A stretch of DNA of 64,000 nucleotides from CALCMJ01 sp964475415 (GCA_964475415.1 CAYYWZ010000012.1:1-64000), one strand, 5' to 3'. Counted from the first letter of the stretch, positions 1 to 9,656 are shown. The notes: generated by a model from the letters alone, not told the origin. Made by a program: numbers and translations.

Positions 1-417
1 TGATACTTCTCATTAAAATAAACATCTCCCTCCCAATCACTGACAGAATAAATAGATATTACTTTTTCTCCTGCAACAGGAACTGTAAAAACACTATCGT
101 TTCTTATATAATTGATCTCATTGTTTCTAGTATGTAGCCATAACCTGCCATCGCTGTCTTCTGTAATATTCCATACGTCATTTCTAGAAAGACCATCCTT
201 AGTGGTAAAATTCTTAAAGGTTTTACCATTAAACTTACTGACACCTCGCTCTGTAAAAAACCATATATATCCCTTGCTATCTTGCATACATCCATATACA
301 TGATTACTCGGAAGTCCATCAGCTTTCGTATAATGGATATAATTAGACGACTGTGCTAGTCCTTGCTTGCCAACAAAGATGAAAATGTTAAAAAGAAAAA
401 TTAATCTATATGTCCAT
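1..417 (-). CDS. Two-component-regulator propeller protein, N-terminal part, cut by the left edge
   Basis: Reading the minus strand gives an export signal (YRLIFLFNIFIF, ending GLAQ) followed by repeats typical of Reg_prop beta-propellers: ADGLPSNHVYGCMQDSKGYIW, then KDGLSRNDVWNITEDSDGRLW. Such propellers form the periplasmic sensor half of hybrid histidine kinases or related regulators in Bacteroidota; the enzymatic half would lie beyond the edge. The ATG at 417-415 overlaps the stop of the upstream membrane-protein gene (TAAATG) but reads M-D-I-stop. The propeller frame is open from about position 489 yet has no ATG or GTG near the signal peptide. Removing one G just after that ATG would give MTYRLIFLF, a perfect signal-peptide start, so a one-base insertion (real or a sequencing error) is likely. 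The propeller family call is firm; the start is not. Confidence 0.7.
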
Positions 418-2838
418 TTAGTCTTTATAATTCTTATATGTTTTCCAACCAGAAAATAATAATAACAGCAATAGTAATATAGACGATACTAAACTGATAG
501 TCTCCCCTACCTTGAACGTGTCAGGATCAAAAACAAAAGTAATTTTATGTTTGCCAGCAGGTACATTCATACCACGCAAAATATAATTTACTCTGATATG
601 TTCTACAGGTATCCCATCAATAGTTACTTTCCATCCCTTATCCGGACCATACCATACTTCTGAAAAAACAGCAAACTGATCTGCAGTTGTATTGCTCTCA
701 TACTCTAACTTATCGGGAGCATAAGTAAGTAATTTTATACTTCCTTCCTTGTTATAAGAATTTGCCTTGATATAGTTTTCGAATTCCTTATGTACTATAG
801 CCTCTCCTAATGGATCAAAGGCTGACAAGGCATTAATCTCAGCATTAGCATCTTCTACCATTCGTATCTTATTGACAAACCACGCATTCCCTAATGCTGC
901 TGGGTTACGCTGGGCAGTAGCTTGGTTATTGGCCCCAGGAACAATGTAGTACTTTGTATTAAACATGTTAAGCACATTAGTATTTCCTTGTAGTATATGC
1001 CTTACTTTAATATCTTCAAACCGCTGTAGTTTTGCTGCATGGTTTCCTCCTATGGTCTTATGAAAATAAGAGCTAGATGATTCGTTAAAAGTATTAATCG
1101 TATTATCCAAAACTCTATAGTGAATATCTTTGTCCGCCAGTATTTGCGTATCTACAGGTCTAGGTTGGAAATTTCTTTCATAGTTTCTCGCAGATACAAA
1201 ACTGTCATTATTTACATACCTTTTGTTTATAGGCATTAGATCGAAAAAAGTAACTGCAGCTACAACTAGCAGTAGATAATTTTGCTTTAACTTATCTTTC
1301 AAATAAAAATATATCGCAGCTGCAATTATTAATATTATCCCAAGGGATCTCAACGAGCTACTTCTCATAATACTCAATCGATCAGAACGCAATGCTTCTA
1401 TATCATAACCGTATTGGATATAATTAGCATCAGAACCGTGCTCTCCATCAAACATGGATGGCCCAACTAAAACAAAAAACAAAGAAATCGCTGCCAATAT
1501 CCCTGTTGAAATAAAAAGTGGTTTCAATAAACTCTTTTTATCATCTCTCTTCAATATTTCATTTAAAGATAGTGCACCTAGAAGTGGAAATAATATGGCA
1601 GCAACACTCAAAATAGAATTAGGTGTCCTGAACTTATTATACATCGGAGCATAATCAAAAAACAGTCTACTTAAAAATTCAAAATTCTTTCCCATAGACA
1701 GCAGCAGCAATAACAATGCTGATAAACCTAACCATATATTTATACCTCGCTTAACGGTAAACATTCCTATGATAAATAAAAGAACTATAGATGCGCCATA
1801 ATATATAGGACCACTCGTAGAGCCTAAACTTCCCCAATACAAAGGAGCATCAATTCCTTTCCTAGTATTAGCTCCCTTCTTTTTCATAGCTTTTGCAAAG
1901 GCAGAGTTAGCTCCTAGATGTTCTCTGGTACTTCCCCCTACTACATCCGGAATATAAGAACTGAATAAGTCTAAAAAACCATTACTCCAACTCATAGCAT
2001 AATCCCAAGCTAAACCACTCACTGCACTACTGCTAGATGGATCAGCATTCACCGTGCTTAGTATAGGATCTCCCCTCATCGTATCCTTACTATATTCATA
2101 GGTCGTCCACATTTTAGAAGCTGATGTACCAACTGCCAAAAATAAACCTAACACCAAAAAGCCTGTTGCTAGAAAAAATGATTTTAATTCTGTTGTTTTT
2201 ATAGCTTGTATAAACTTAATAATAACATATATAAAAAGACATAAACCCAAATAATAGGTCATCTGTATATGATTGGCAAAAAGACTCAGCGCCATACCTA
2301 TGGTAAACAATATACCGCCTTGCCAATATTTAGATCTATAGGCAAGTATAACCCCAGCTATGACTAATGGGGAAGCACAGATCGTCCTTACCTTAGTCAT
2401 GTGGCCTGCGTGAAACAGAACCATATTATTGGTTGTAAAGGCAAATGCTATAGCAGCAATAATAGCCACCCAAGGATTAATACGCAGAACCAACAATAGG
2501 ATATAAAAAGCAATCATTCCATAAACAAAATAGCCTATAGGTCTACTGAAACCTAGAGACATAATCTTCTCAATATATTTGGTGATATTTGAGTCTTGAG
2601 GACTGCTGATTTGATATACAGGCATACCTCCGAACATAGAATTTGTCCACAGTGGATGATCACCAGTTTTCTCTCTGTACGAATTTATCTCTTGTGACAT
2701 TCCTTTGTAAACCATTATATCACTAGCAGGAACAACCTTGCCTTGTAGCTGCGGTGTGAAGTATATAATAGCTACTAGCAAGAAAGCAGCAATTGCTATT
2801 ATGTGTGGTAGAAGTTTTTTTAGTATTGGATTATTCAT
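418..2838 (-). CDS. YfhO-family large membrane protein (putative GT-C type glycosyltransferase)
   Basis: An 806-residue polytopic membrane protein. It begins with a short cytosolic tail and a first membrane helix (HIIAIAAFLLVAIIYF), has a large extracytoplasmic loop with the family-typical stretch around WTNSMFGGMPVYQ, about a dozen hydrophobic helices to residue 550, then a long soluble domain (about 570-775) and a last helix (SLVSSILLLLLLLFSG). This layout matches the YfhO/DUF6044 group, thought to act like GT-C glycosyltransferases on lipid-linked sugars; YfhO of Gram-positives is linked to lipoteichoic acid glycosylation. The substrate here is unknown. Its stop codon overlaps the next gene downstream, and it follows the isoaspartyl peptidase gene by 63 bp, so co-transcription is plausible. 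Confidence 0.85.
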   Translation of the reverse strand: MNNPILKKLLPHIIAIAAFLLVAIIYFTPQLQGKVVPASDIMVYKGMSQEINSYREKTGDHPLWTNSMFGGMPVYQISSPQDSNITKYIEKIMSLGFSRPIGYFVYGMIAFYILLLVLRINPWVAIIAAIAFAFTTNNMVLFHAGHMTKVRTICASPLVIAGVILAYRSKYWQGGILFTIGMALSLFANHIQMTYYLGLCLFIYVIIKFIQAIKTTELKSFFLATGFLVLGLFLAVGTSASKMWTTYEYSKDTMRGDPILSTVNADPSSSSAVSGLAWDYAMSWSNGFLDLFSSYIPDVVGGSTREHLGANSAFAKAMKKKGANTRKGIDAPLYWGSLGSTSGPIYYGASIVLLFIIGMFTVKRGINIWLGLSALLLLLLSMGKNFEFLSRLFFDYAPMYNKFRTPNSILSVAAILFPLLGALSLNEILKRDDKKSLLKPLFISTGILAAISLFFVLVGPSMFDGEHGSDANYIQYGYDIEALRSDRLSIMRSSSLRSLGIILIIAAAIYFYLKDKLKQNYLLLVVAAVTFFDLMPINKRYVNNDSFVSARNYERNFQPRPVDTQILADKDIHYRVLDNTINTFNESSSSYFHKTIGGNHAAKLQRFEDIKVRHILQGNTNVLNMFNTKYYIVPGANNQATAQRNPAALGNAWFVNKIRMVEDANAEINALSAFDPLGEAIVHKEFENYIKANSYNKEGSIKLLTYAPDKLEYESNTTADQFAVFSEVWYGPDKGWKVTIDGIPVEHIRVNYILRGMNVPAGKHKITFVFDPDTFKVGETISLVSSILLLLLLLFSGWKTYKNYKD

Positions 2839-2901
2839 CAGCTTTTTGTAAAATTCTAATTGAGGAAATTTTCTTTTCTAAGTTTATATATTCTAACTAA
2901 C

Positions 2902-3939
2902 TTACTCGTCTTTGTAAATAGCGACATAGTTTTCTTCTGGCGTTACATATCCTCTATACATTCCTGAAGAATTAAAGGACATCGCAATATTACCATTTTT
3001 ATCTAGGGCTACAAGACCACCGCTACCTCCTGCTTTTACTAATTTATCATTAATAATTTTTTCTGTAGCTTCTTCTAGCGACACCTTTCCATATTCCATC
3101 ATAGCAGAGACATCATGCGCAACTGCATAACGAATAAAAAATTCTCCATGTCCAGTACAGCTTACACCACAAGTAGCATTGTTTGCATAAGTCCCTGCGC
3201 CTATAATTGGTGAGTCCCCTATTCTATTATATCGCTTATTAGTCATTCCTCCCGTAGATGTTCCGGCTACGATATTGCCATTCTTATCTAGGGCAACACA
3301 TCCTACTGTCCCATATTTATAATCAGCTTCTTCATACCATAATGATCCATTAGTTTGTTCTTTTTTCATTGCATTCTGAAGAGACTCTAATCTGTGCTCT
3401 GTCTTGAAATAATCTTTAGGAACTATCTGTATATTTTGTTCCTTGGCAAAAGTTTCTGCTCCTTCGCCTACTAACAGAACGTGATCCGATTTTTCTAAAA
3501 CTGCTCTAGCAGCTGAAATTGGATTTTTTATAATTTTCACACCTCCCACAGCACCTGCATTTAGATCTGCTCCATTCATAATAGATGCATCTAGTTCGTT
3601 CTCCTCGTTATTGGTAAATACTGCTCCTTTTCCTGCATTAAACAAAGGAATATCTTCCATGTAATTTATAACCTTTTCTACAGCATCTATAGAACTTCCT
3701 CCTTTTGATAATATTCCTTGGCCCACCTCTAAGGCTCCTTTCAATGCTTTTCGGAATGCAGCCTCTTTTTCTGCTGTCATATTCTCCCTTTTTATCGTAC
3801 CAGCTCCACCATGTATGACCATCGCATAAGCAGGCCTGCTTTTTTTATCTTGTAGAACCGTACTTTTCTCACTAGCTTCATTTCCACATGAAGTTAGTAT
3901 CATGCAAAAGATTAAAACAAACCAATTATTTACTACCAT
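2902..3939 (-). CDS. Isoaspartyl peptidase / L-asparaginase 2 family Ntn-hydrolase, lipoprotein
   Basis: A 345-residue N-terminal-nucleophile hydrolase of the plant-type asparaginase family. These enzymes autocleave into alpha and beta subunits and hydrolyse beta-aspartyl dipeptides and asparagine. The family signature HGGAG is at residues 43-47. The autoprocessing site KYGTVGCVALD places the nucleophile at Thr211, and the downstream GTSTGGMTNK stretch is the expected substrate-binding region. The N-terminus carries a lipobox (LTSC, Cys18), so the enzyme is probably a lipid-anchored periplasmic protein rather than the cytosolic form known from enterics. It lies 12 bp downstream of the acyltransferase gene on the same strand. 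Length is normal for the family with an added signal. Confidence 0.93.
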   Translation of the reverse strand: MVVNNWFVLIFCMILTSCGNEASEKSTVLQDKKSRPAYAMVIHGGAGTIKRENMTAEKEAAFRKALKGALEVGQGILSKGGSSIDAVEKVINYMEDIPLFNAGKGAVFTNNEENELDASIMNGADLNAGAVGGVKIIKNPISAARAVLEKSDHVLLVGEGAETFAKEQNIQIVPKDYFKTEHRLESLQNAMKKEQTNGSLWYEEADYKYGTVGCVALDKNGNIVAGTSTGGMTNKRYNRIGDSPIIGAGTYANNATCGVSCTGHGEFFIRYAVAHDVSAMMEYGKVSLEEATEKIINDKLVKAGGSGGLVALDKNGNIAMSFNSSGMYRGYVTPEENYVAIYKDE

Positions 3940-3951
3940 TTCTTTCTGATT

Positions 3952-5199
3952 TTATTCGCCTAAATATGCCTTGATTGCGCTTAGATTTTTTTGCTCTTCT
4001 TCTGTAAAATCCTTCCATGCATTCTTATAGTCTCTTCTATCCTTATTCTCAAAATAGAGTATACTCAAATAAATACTAATCGGTATCAATACAATTATAA
4101 TAAGAAAATACTTACTTACTACTAGACCTAAAATAAAAAGAAGCAAGATATATACTGAATACATCGTTAGCACTGCAGCTATTAAAACTGAAGAATAGAA
4201 AACTTTCTTTTTTACGGTTTTGTTCGTAATATATTTTGACAAACTGATAGGAATAATATTTACAATAGTTGCTAGAATAAGAAAAGGAAACAAAACCACT
4301 TGCAAAAATATATTCCCTTTTTTTTGATCTTCATTCCAGAAGTAATGCTGATCTGTAAGCTTGTTTAAGACGCTTTCTTTTTTCAAAAAAGCAGATAGAT
4401 TATTAGGCTCATCATTATCTAATAACTCGGCTAGCTTTTTACCTCTACTCAGTATTTCTTCATCTTTATTCATAATGGGATGTGTGTCCGGGTAGGACGC
4501 ATACATAAACCTTGGATACCAGGTATTGAAAACTTTCTCATTATCAGAATTATCGAGATGTAACACACCTTCTTTTATAGTAGCGTACATGTCATTTGTC
4601 AATCTAGATATCTCCTTATTGACCTCCTTATTTTCTCCTAAGATTTCGTATTCATTTGGCTCTTTGACAGGAAAGACTTTTACAATAACACTCGATCTGA
4701 ATTTATTAGGATCACTAAAATTTATAGCTATAGGAAGCATACCCAAATTAGAATCTTCGTTTTCTTCGAGAAGAGACTTCGCCATTCTTCCGAGTCCTTT
4801 TTGAAACTTTCTTAGCTTCCTCACAAATTCTGTACTACCTTCTATAAAGATAAGTATCGCCGCTCCTCTATTTAGTTTATCATTTGCGATATCGAGATTC
4901 TCTTTGTTCTTTCTTAGTGCATTGAACCCATCTCTAAATCGGAAAATCGGAATCTGGTGTGTAGAATCTAAAATGACCTTAAGTACAGGATTGTTAAACA
5001 AGTCTCCTCTTGTCAAAAAATGAAGCGAGATAGGAAAAAAACAAGCCATAACACACGGCTCTAAAAAACCATTAGGATGATTGCTTGCTATTAGTAAGGG
5101 TCTATCCTTAGGTATATGCTCCATACCTATTATATGTATCTTCTTATAATAGATTTTTAGAAACAAACGCGCTATAGGCCGTAATATATAATATAACAT
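3952..5199 (-). CDS. PlsC-like 1-acyl-sn-glycerol-3-phosphate acyltransferase with C-terminal membrane helices
   Basis: A 415-residue protein with an LPLAT/PlsC acyltransferase domain in its first half. The histidine motif reads ASNHPNGFLEP (His41 with Glu47), i.e. H-X5-E where the related Bacteroidota proteins usually have H-X5-D and classical PlsC has H-X4-D. The second motif is FIEGST, corresponding to the glycerol-3-phosphate binding FPEGT block. The C-terminal part has two to three membrane helices (LQVVLFPFLILATIVNIIPIS; SVLIAAVLTMYSVYILLLFIL; YFLIIIVLIPISIYLSILYF). It probably acylates lysophosphatidic acid or a related phosphate-bearing lipid in the inner membrane. It is transcribed divergently from miaA and heads the minus-strand block that continues with the isoaspartyl peptidase. 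Confidence 0.85.
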   Translation of the reverse strand: MLYYILRPIARLFLKIYYKKIHIIGMEHIPKDRPLLIASNHPNGFLEPCVMACFFPISLHFLTRGDLFNNPVLKVILDSTHQIPIFRFRDGFNALRKNKENLDIANDKLNRGAAILIFIEGSTEFVRKLRKFQKGLGRMAKSLLEENEDSNLGMLPIAINFSDPNKFRSSVIVKVFPVKEPNEYEILGENKEVNKEISRLTNDMYATIKEGVLHLDNSDNEKVFNTWYPRFMYASYPDTHPIMNKDEEILSRGKKLAELLDNDEPNNLSAFLKKESVLNKLTDQHYFWNEDQKKGNIFLQVVLFPFLILATIVNIIPISLSKYITNKTVKKKVFYSSVLIAAVLTMYSVYILLLFILGLVVSKYFLIIIVLIPISIYLSILYFENKDRRDYKNAWKDFTEEEQKNLSAIKAYLGE

Positions 5200-5290
5200 A
5201 TCTTATGCTTATGTCAAATATAAGTTTCTGATTGTAGATATTTTAGCTATCAGAATGATTTATAAAATTAGTTTCGCATATATATAAGCT

Positions 5291-5339
5291 TAATAATCCC
5301 GTACGCTATGAAAATTATAATTATGTAGAGGGATTATTA
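5291..5339. promoter_or_regulatory. 10-bp inverted repeat in the divergent plsC-like/miaA intergenic region
   Basis: TAATAATCCC at 5291-5300 is perfectly complementary to GGGATTATTA at 5330-5339, with a 29-base A/T-rich spacer. It lies 25 bp before the miaA ATG. It could be an operator half-site pair or a leader hairpin; there is no T-tract that would make it a terminator. Confidence 0.4.
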
Positions 5340-5363
5340 TGCGTTTATTTACCTTTGATATAG

Positions 5364-6269
5364 ATGTCAAAGAAAAAACTCATCATTATAGCTGGACCTA
5401 CCGCAATAGGAAAAACTAGCCTGAGTATCCACATTGCTAAGATTTTAGGTGCTGAAATTATATCAGCAGACAGCAGACAAATCTACAAGGAACTAGAAAT
5501 AGGTACTGCTAAGCCCAATCAAAAAGAAAGAGATCAGATCATTCATCACTTTATAGATATTGTAAGCATACATGATAAATATAATGTTGCTAAATATGAA
5601 GAGGAGGTTATCTCTTTTTTAGACCAATATTTTCTCCATCGAGATACTGCGATACTTACAGGAGGTACAGGATTATATATCAAAGCTATTATGAATGGCC
5701 TAGATGAATTACCTACTATTCCAGAATCTGTAACACAAGAAATAACCAAGCTATATGAGCTTCATGGCATTGCTTTTCTTCAGAATATTGTAGCAGAAAA
5801 AGATCCCGTCTATTTTGCAAAAATGGACAAGGATAATGCTCATAGATTGATGCGAGCTGCTGCTGTAATCAAACATACTGGAATACCTTTTACGGAATTT
5901 AGAAAAGGAATTGCAAAAAAAAGAGATTTTGACATAATACCCATTCTACTGACGATAGATAGGACCAAACTTTACAATAGAATCAATCAAAGAGTAGATC
6001 TTATGATCGAATCAGGTCTAGAACAAGAGGTCAAAAACCTAGTAGAAAACAAGGAATTACAAGCCTTACAAACGGTAGGCTATAAAGAATTTTTCCAATA
6101 TTTTGATGGTATTCTTTCTAGAATTGAAGCGATAAACAAAATAAAACAGCATACAAGAAACTACGCCAAAAGACAGATTACTTGGTTCAATAATCAATAT
6201 AAAGGTGAAACATTTTTATACACATCTAAGGATAAGATTCTAGAACATATTGAGCACAATATGTATTAA
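5364..6269 (+). CDS. miaA: tRNA dimethylallyltransferase
   Basis: MiaA transfers the dimethylallyl group to A37 of tRNAs that read codons starting with U. The 301-residue protein has the P-loop GPTAIGKTS at residues 11-19, the catalytic and anchor-base region ISADSRQIYKELEIGTAKP (Asp36, Arg38), the GGTGLYIKA block and the conserved QTVGYKEFFQYFDG and RQITWF segments near the C-terminus. The start is chosen because MSKKKLIIIAGPT places the P-loop at the usual distance. It is divergent from the acyltransferase gene and followed by a convergent ArsC-like gene. Confidence 0.97.
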   Translation: MSKKKLIIIAGPTAIGKTSLSIHIAKILGAEIISADSRQIYKELEIGTAKPNQKERDQIIHHFIDIVSIHDKYNVAKYEEEVISFLDQYFLHRDTAILTGGTGLYIKAIMNGLDELPTIPESVTQEITKLYELHGIAFLQNIVAEKDPVYFAKMDKDNAHRLMRAAAVIKHTGIPFTEFRKGIAKKRDFDIIPILLTIDRTKLYNRINQRVDLMIESGLEQEVKNLVENKELQALQTVGYKEFFQYFDGILSRIEAINKIKQHTRNYAKRQITWFNNQYKGETFLYTSKDKILEHIEHNMY

Positions 6270-6300
6270 AATGGATTAAAAATGCTCTTGATGATCTCTA

Positions 6301-6639
6301 TTATAGTATGGATAACACATTCTCAGGAGGTCTTCCGAGTGCAGCCTTATTATCTTTTATAAAAATTGGTCTCTCTATTAATCGAGGATTATCTGCTAAT
6401 ATTCTTACCCATTCGTCTTCAGAATAGCTATTATCTTTGAATTTACTTCGATATATAGCTTCGTTTTTTCTAACTAATTCTTCCGCCTTTATCCCTAATT
6501 TTGCTAAAATTCCCTTTATTTCCTTCATAGTAGGAACTTGGTCTAGGTATTCTACAATATTAGGCTCAAGACCTTTAGAATGTAATAATTGCAGAGTTTC
6601 TCTGCTCTTTCTGCATCTAGGATTGTGATAAATTTCCAT
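6301..6639 (-). CDS. ArsC-family thioredoxin-fold reductase (arsenate reductase-like)
   Basis: A 112-residue protein of the glutaredoxin-coupled ArsC/YfgD family. The N-terminal active-site segment YHNPRCRKSRETL supplies the single catalytic Cys9 and the following Arg; the cis-Pro region ADNPRLIERPIFI is at about residues 85-97. Related proteins reduce arsenate using glutathione and glutaredoxin, or have unknown substrates, so arsenate reduction is a family-based inference. There is no arsenic gene next to it; the arsenosugar pair in this window lies about 27 kb away. It is convergent with miaA. Confidence 0.85.
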   Translation of the reverse strand: MEIYHNPRCRKSRETLQLLHSKGLEPNIVEYLDQVPTMKEIKGILAKLGIKAEELVRKNEAIYRSKFKDNSYSEDEWVRILADNPRLIERPIFIKDNKAALGRPPENVLSIL

Positions 6640-6748
6640 TTGTCAAGTAGTAGTTTTTAGTTACCTTATTGCTTGTAATCTTAAGGATTAAGAATTACAA
6701 AGATAATATTTCAAAATTGAATTTTTCAAAAACTAAATTTTAAAATAA

Positions 6749-7174
6749 ATGATTTGGTCTCAAAAAGAGATAAACCTAAGCATTTTAAACGAAATAAATG
6801 CTAATACTTTAGTCTCTCATTTAGGTATTTTGTTCACAGAGATGGGTGAGGATTTTCTTGCTGCTACTATGCCTGTAGATCATAGAACTAAACAACCTAT
6901 GGGGCTATTACATGGCGGTGCTTCAGTAGTATTATCAGAATCACTAGGTTCTATAGCCTCTTATCTCACTGTAGAAAACCCGCTAGCTACTCCCGTTGTA
7001 GGTTTAGAAATCAATGCTAATCATCTAAGATCAGTGAAATTAGGTTATGTCAAAGGCATCGTAAAACCGATAAAGCTAGGCAAAACTGTTCATGTTTGGG
7101 AAACCAAAATTTTTGATTTAGAAGAAAATCTCTGTTGTATTAGTAGATTGACAACTTTGATTAAAAAAAAATAA
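6749..7174 (+). CDS. Hotdog-fold thioesterase (PaaI/YdiI/MenI-like)
   Basis: A 141-residue single-domain hotdog protein. The motif MGLLHGGASVVLSESLGS (His55, catalytic Glu64) is that of the acyl-CoA thioesterases YdiI/MenI and EntH, which hydrolyse 1,4-dihydroxy-2-naphthoyl-CoA in menaquinone synthesis or related aromatic acyl-CoAs. The downstream GLEINANHLRSVKLGYVKG strand agrees. No menaquinone genes are adjacent, so the exact substrate is open. Confidence 0.88.
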   Translation: MIWSQKEINLSILNEINANTLVSHLGILFTEMGEDFLAATMPVDHRTKQPMGLLHGGASVVLSESLGSIASYLTVENPLATPVVGLEINANHLRSVKLGYVKGIVKPIKLGKTVHVWETKIFDLEENLCCISRLTTLIKKK

Positions 7175-7292
7175 GCTCTTTATGTCATAAAGGCTTCTTA
7201 GAAGGAATATAAAAATTCCCTTATTATGCTTATTTTGCAGCGTCTTAATCACTTACTACCCTATTTTATAATTTACAAACAAAATCTATCTA

Positions 7293-9656
7293 ATGAAGAT
7301 CTTTTTACAATTATGCTTTTTCTTATTTTCTGTAACTGTATTCGCTCAAGAAGATTTTAATATCGAGCTAGTTAGTCAAATCGAATTCAATGAAAATAGT
7401 AATGACATTTGGGGCTATGTAGATGCTACTGGATTAGAGTATGCAATAGTCGGAACCAGAACAGCAACCAGAGTATACTCACTAGAAGATCCAGCAAACC
7501 CTGTAGAAAGAGCTGTAATATCTGGTGCTCCATCTATATGGAGAGATATAAAATCTAATGGTACGTTCTTATATGTTACTACAGATCAAGGAACTGACGG
7601 TCTTACAATTATAGACATGACCTTAGCTCCTGAAACAATAACAAGTAGACTATGGCAACCAGTAATGAATGTCAATGGTGATGATATCACACTAGAAACT
7701 TGCCATAACCTATACATAGATGATAGTGGAACCTGTTACTTAGCAGGTTGTAACACTTTTGATGGAGTGATCTTACTAGACATAACGACAGACCCACTAG
7801 TGCCGTCGATATTAGGAACTGCTAATCTCAATTACTCTCATGATGTATATGCTAGAGGTGATAGATTATATTCTTCTGAAATAAATATTGGTGAAATAAG
7901 CATTTATGATATCTCTGACAAAACAAATCCTATTTACATAAATGGAACGGAGACTACTTCAGACTTTACTCATAATGCATGGTTATCAGATGATGGAAAT
8001 TTTGTATTCACAACAGATGAAAGAGGAAATTCTTACGTAGATGCATATGACATCTCTGATGAATCTAATCTAGTCCTAGTAGATAAGTTCAGACCTATAG
8101 AAACAGAAAACAATGGTGTAGTACCTCATAATACACATTACCTAGATGGTTACTTAGTAACATCATGGTATACGGATGGTATTGTTATAGTGGATGCTCA
8201 CGAACCTAACAATCTTATCAAAGTAGGTTCCTATGATACTTTTGATGGTCCTCATGGAGGAACAAACGGATGCTGGGGTGCCTACCCTTTTCTTCCATCA
8301 GGAATTATCTTAGCAAGTGATATCTCTACCGGTCTTTATATACTACAACCAGAATACAAAAGAGCCGCTTACCTAGAAGGAAATGTAAGAGATATAAGCA
8401 CACTATTACCTATTAATATGGTAGAAGTAGAGATTCTAGGAAATAGAATGAATTTAGAAAATACTGATCCAACAGGGTTTTATAGAAGTGGACAAGTAGA
8501 CGAAGGAACCTTTATGGTTAGATTCTCACATCCTGACTATCTTACTAAAACAGTACAAGCAGAATTCGTAGCTGGTGAAATAGTACAGTTAGATGTCGAA
8601 CTTGACGGAAAAATACCTGCAACGCTATCAGGTATTGCAGTGACACAAGCTGATGGATCTGCAGTTCCTTTTGCTCATGTATTTGCATTTAATGAAGAAA
8701 ACTCTTTTTCTGCACAAGCTGATGCAGATGGTAATTTTAGTTTTGATTTATTTCAAGGGACTTATACTTTTGTAAGCTCTAGCTGGGGATTCTTACAACA
8801 AATTGTAGACTTAGAATTAACGGCTGATGAAACATTGACTATAGAATTAGAGAGAGGATATCAAGATGATTTTATTTTTGATCTAGGATGGTCAGTAAGT
8901 GGTACGGCTCCTAGAGGAATATGGGAATTAGCTACACCAGTAGGAACAGACTGGCAAGGACTTATTGCCAATCCTAATACTGATTATGATACTGACCAAG
9001 GTAGCGATTGCTATGTAACTGGTAATGATCCAGGAACCAGTGTTGGTTCTGATGATGTAGATAATGGAAATACGATATTAGAATCAGATTTCATGGAATT
9101 ATCTTCATACAATGAACCTACTTTCAATTTTGCTTTATGGTTCTTTAACGAGTCAGGAAACAATGCACCAGATGATGAAGTGGTTATTTCTGTCAATAAT
9201 GGAACAGAATCTACGGATATTCTTACGATAAGCAGTTCTGCCTCTGAATGGAATTATTATGAGGGACTAACCTTGCCAAGTGATTTTACGGTTACAGATG
9301 AAATGAAGCTTTTTGTAGAAACAGCTGATGCTCAGAACACAGGAAATCTGGTAGAAGCAGGATTTGACACATTCTTAGTTACGGATGGCATATCTAGTAG
9401 TACAACAGATATAAATGATACGATAGAGATTTCTGCATCACCTAATCCATTCTCAAGCACGATTGCTTTGGACTGGTCTGGAGAGAAAGGAATAGCATCT
9501 TTATATAATATAGAAGGTAAGATAATGGCTTCTTACCCTGTAAACAAAGGGGTGAACAATATTATAGTATCTGGAAATATACCTTCAGGAAATTATCTTA
9601 TCAAGGTAAGAACGGAAAACTACACAAGCAAAACACTTAAGCTTGTCAAAATATAA
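7293..9656 (+). CDS. Choice-of-anchor B family secreted protein with LVIVD repeats and T9SS tail
   Basis: A 787-residue exported protein. A signal peptide (MKIFLQLCFFLFSVTVFAQ) is followed by a beta-propeller region of LVIVD-type repeats (GLTIIDMT; GVILLDITTDP; EISIYDISDKTNP; YVDAYDISDES; GIVIVDAHEP; GLYILQPEY) spanning about residues 25-360. Two carboxypeptidase-regulatory-like beta domains follow (AAYLEGNVRDISTLLPINMV; ATLSGIAVTQADGSAVPFAH), then a lectin-like region, and finally a type IX sorting domain beginning near ISASPNPFSSTIALDW. This is the choice-of-anchor B architecture: a protein displayed on or released from the outer membrane by T9SS. The ligand is unknown. A clear terminator follows. 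Confidence 0.88.
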   Translation: MKIFLQLCFFLFSVTVFAQEDFNIELVSQIEFNENSNDIWGYVDATGLEYAIVGTRTATRVYSLEDPANPVERAVISGAPSIWRDIKSNGTFLYVTTDQGTDGLTIIDMTLAPETITSRLWQPVMNVNGDDITLETCHNLYIDDSGTCYLAGCNTFDGVILLDITTDPLVPSILGTANLNYSHDVYARGDRLYSSEINIGEISIYDISDKTNPIYINGTETTSDFTHNAWLSDDGNFVFTTDERGNSYVDAYDISDESNLVLVDKFRPIETENNGVVPHNTHYLDGYLVTSWYTDGIVIVDAHEPNNLIKVGSYDTFDGPHGGTNGCWGAYPFLPSGIILASDISTGLYILQPEYKRAAYLEGNVRDISTLLPINMVEVEILGNRMNLENTDPTGFYRSGQVDEGTFMVRFSHPDYLTKTVQAEFVAGEIVQLDVELDGKIPATLSGIAVTQADGSAVPFAHVFAFNEENSFSAQADADGNFSFDLFQGTYTFVSSSWGFLQQIVDLELTADETLTIELERGYQDDFIFDLGWSVSGTAPRGIWELATPVGTDWQGLIANPNTDYDTDQGSDCYVTGNDPGTSVGSDDVDNGNTILESDFMELSSYNEPTFNFALWFFNESGNNAPDDEVVISVNNGTESTDILTISSSASEWNYYEGLTLPSDFTVTDEMKLFVETADAQNTGNLVEAGFDTFLVTDGISSSTTDINDTIEISASPNPFSSTIALDWSGEKGIASLYNIEGKIMASYPVNKGVNNIIVSGNIPSGNYLIKVRTENYTSKTLKLVKI

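Noticed and set aside
104..319. 71-codon minus-strand ORF at the left edge
   Set aside because: It is a wrong-frame shadow: the frame one base away encodes clear propeller repeats with an export signal.
6301..6639. ArsC-like gene as part of an arsenic island with arsS
   Set aside because: The two are about 27 kb apart with core genes between; no shared transcription or mobility signs.
7174..7240. CTTTATG-T-CATAAAG palindrome and GGAAT/ATTCC stem as a terminator of the hotdog gene
   Set aside because: The stems are short and no T-tract follows; a terminator is possible but not supported.
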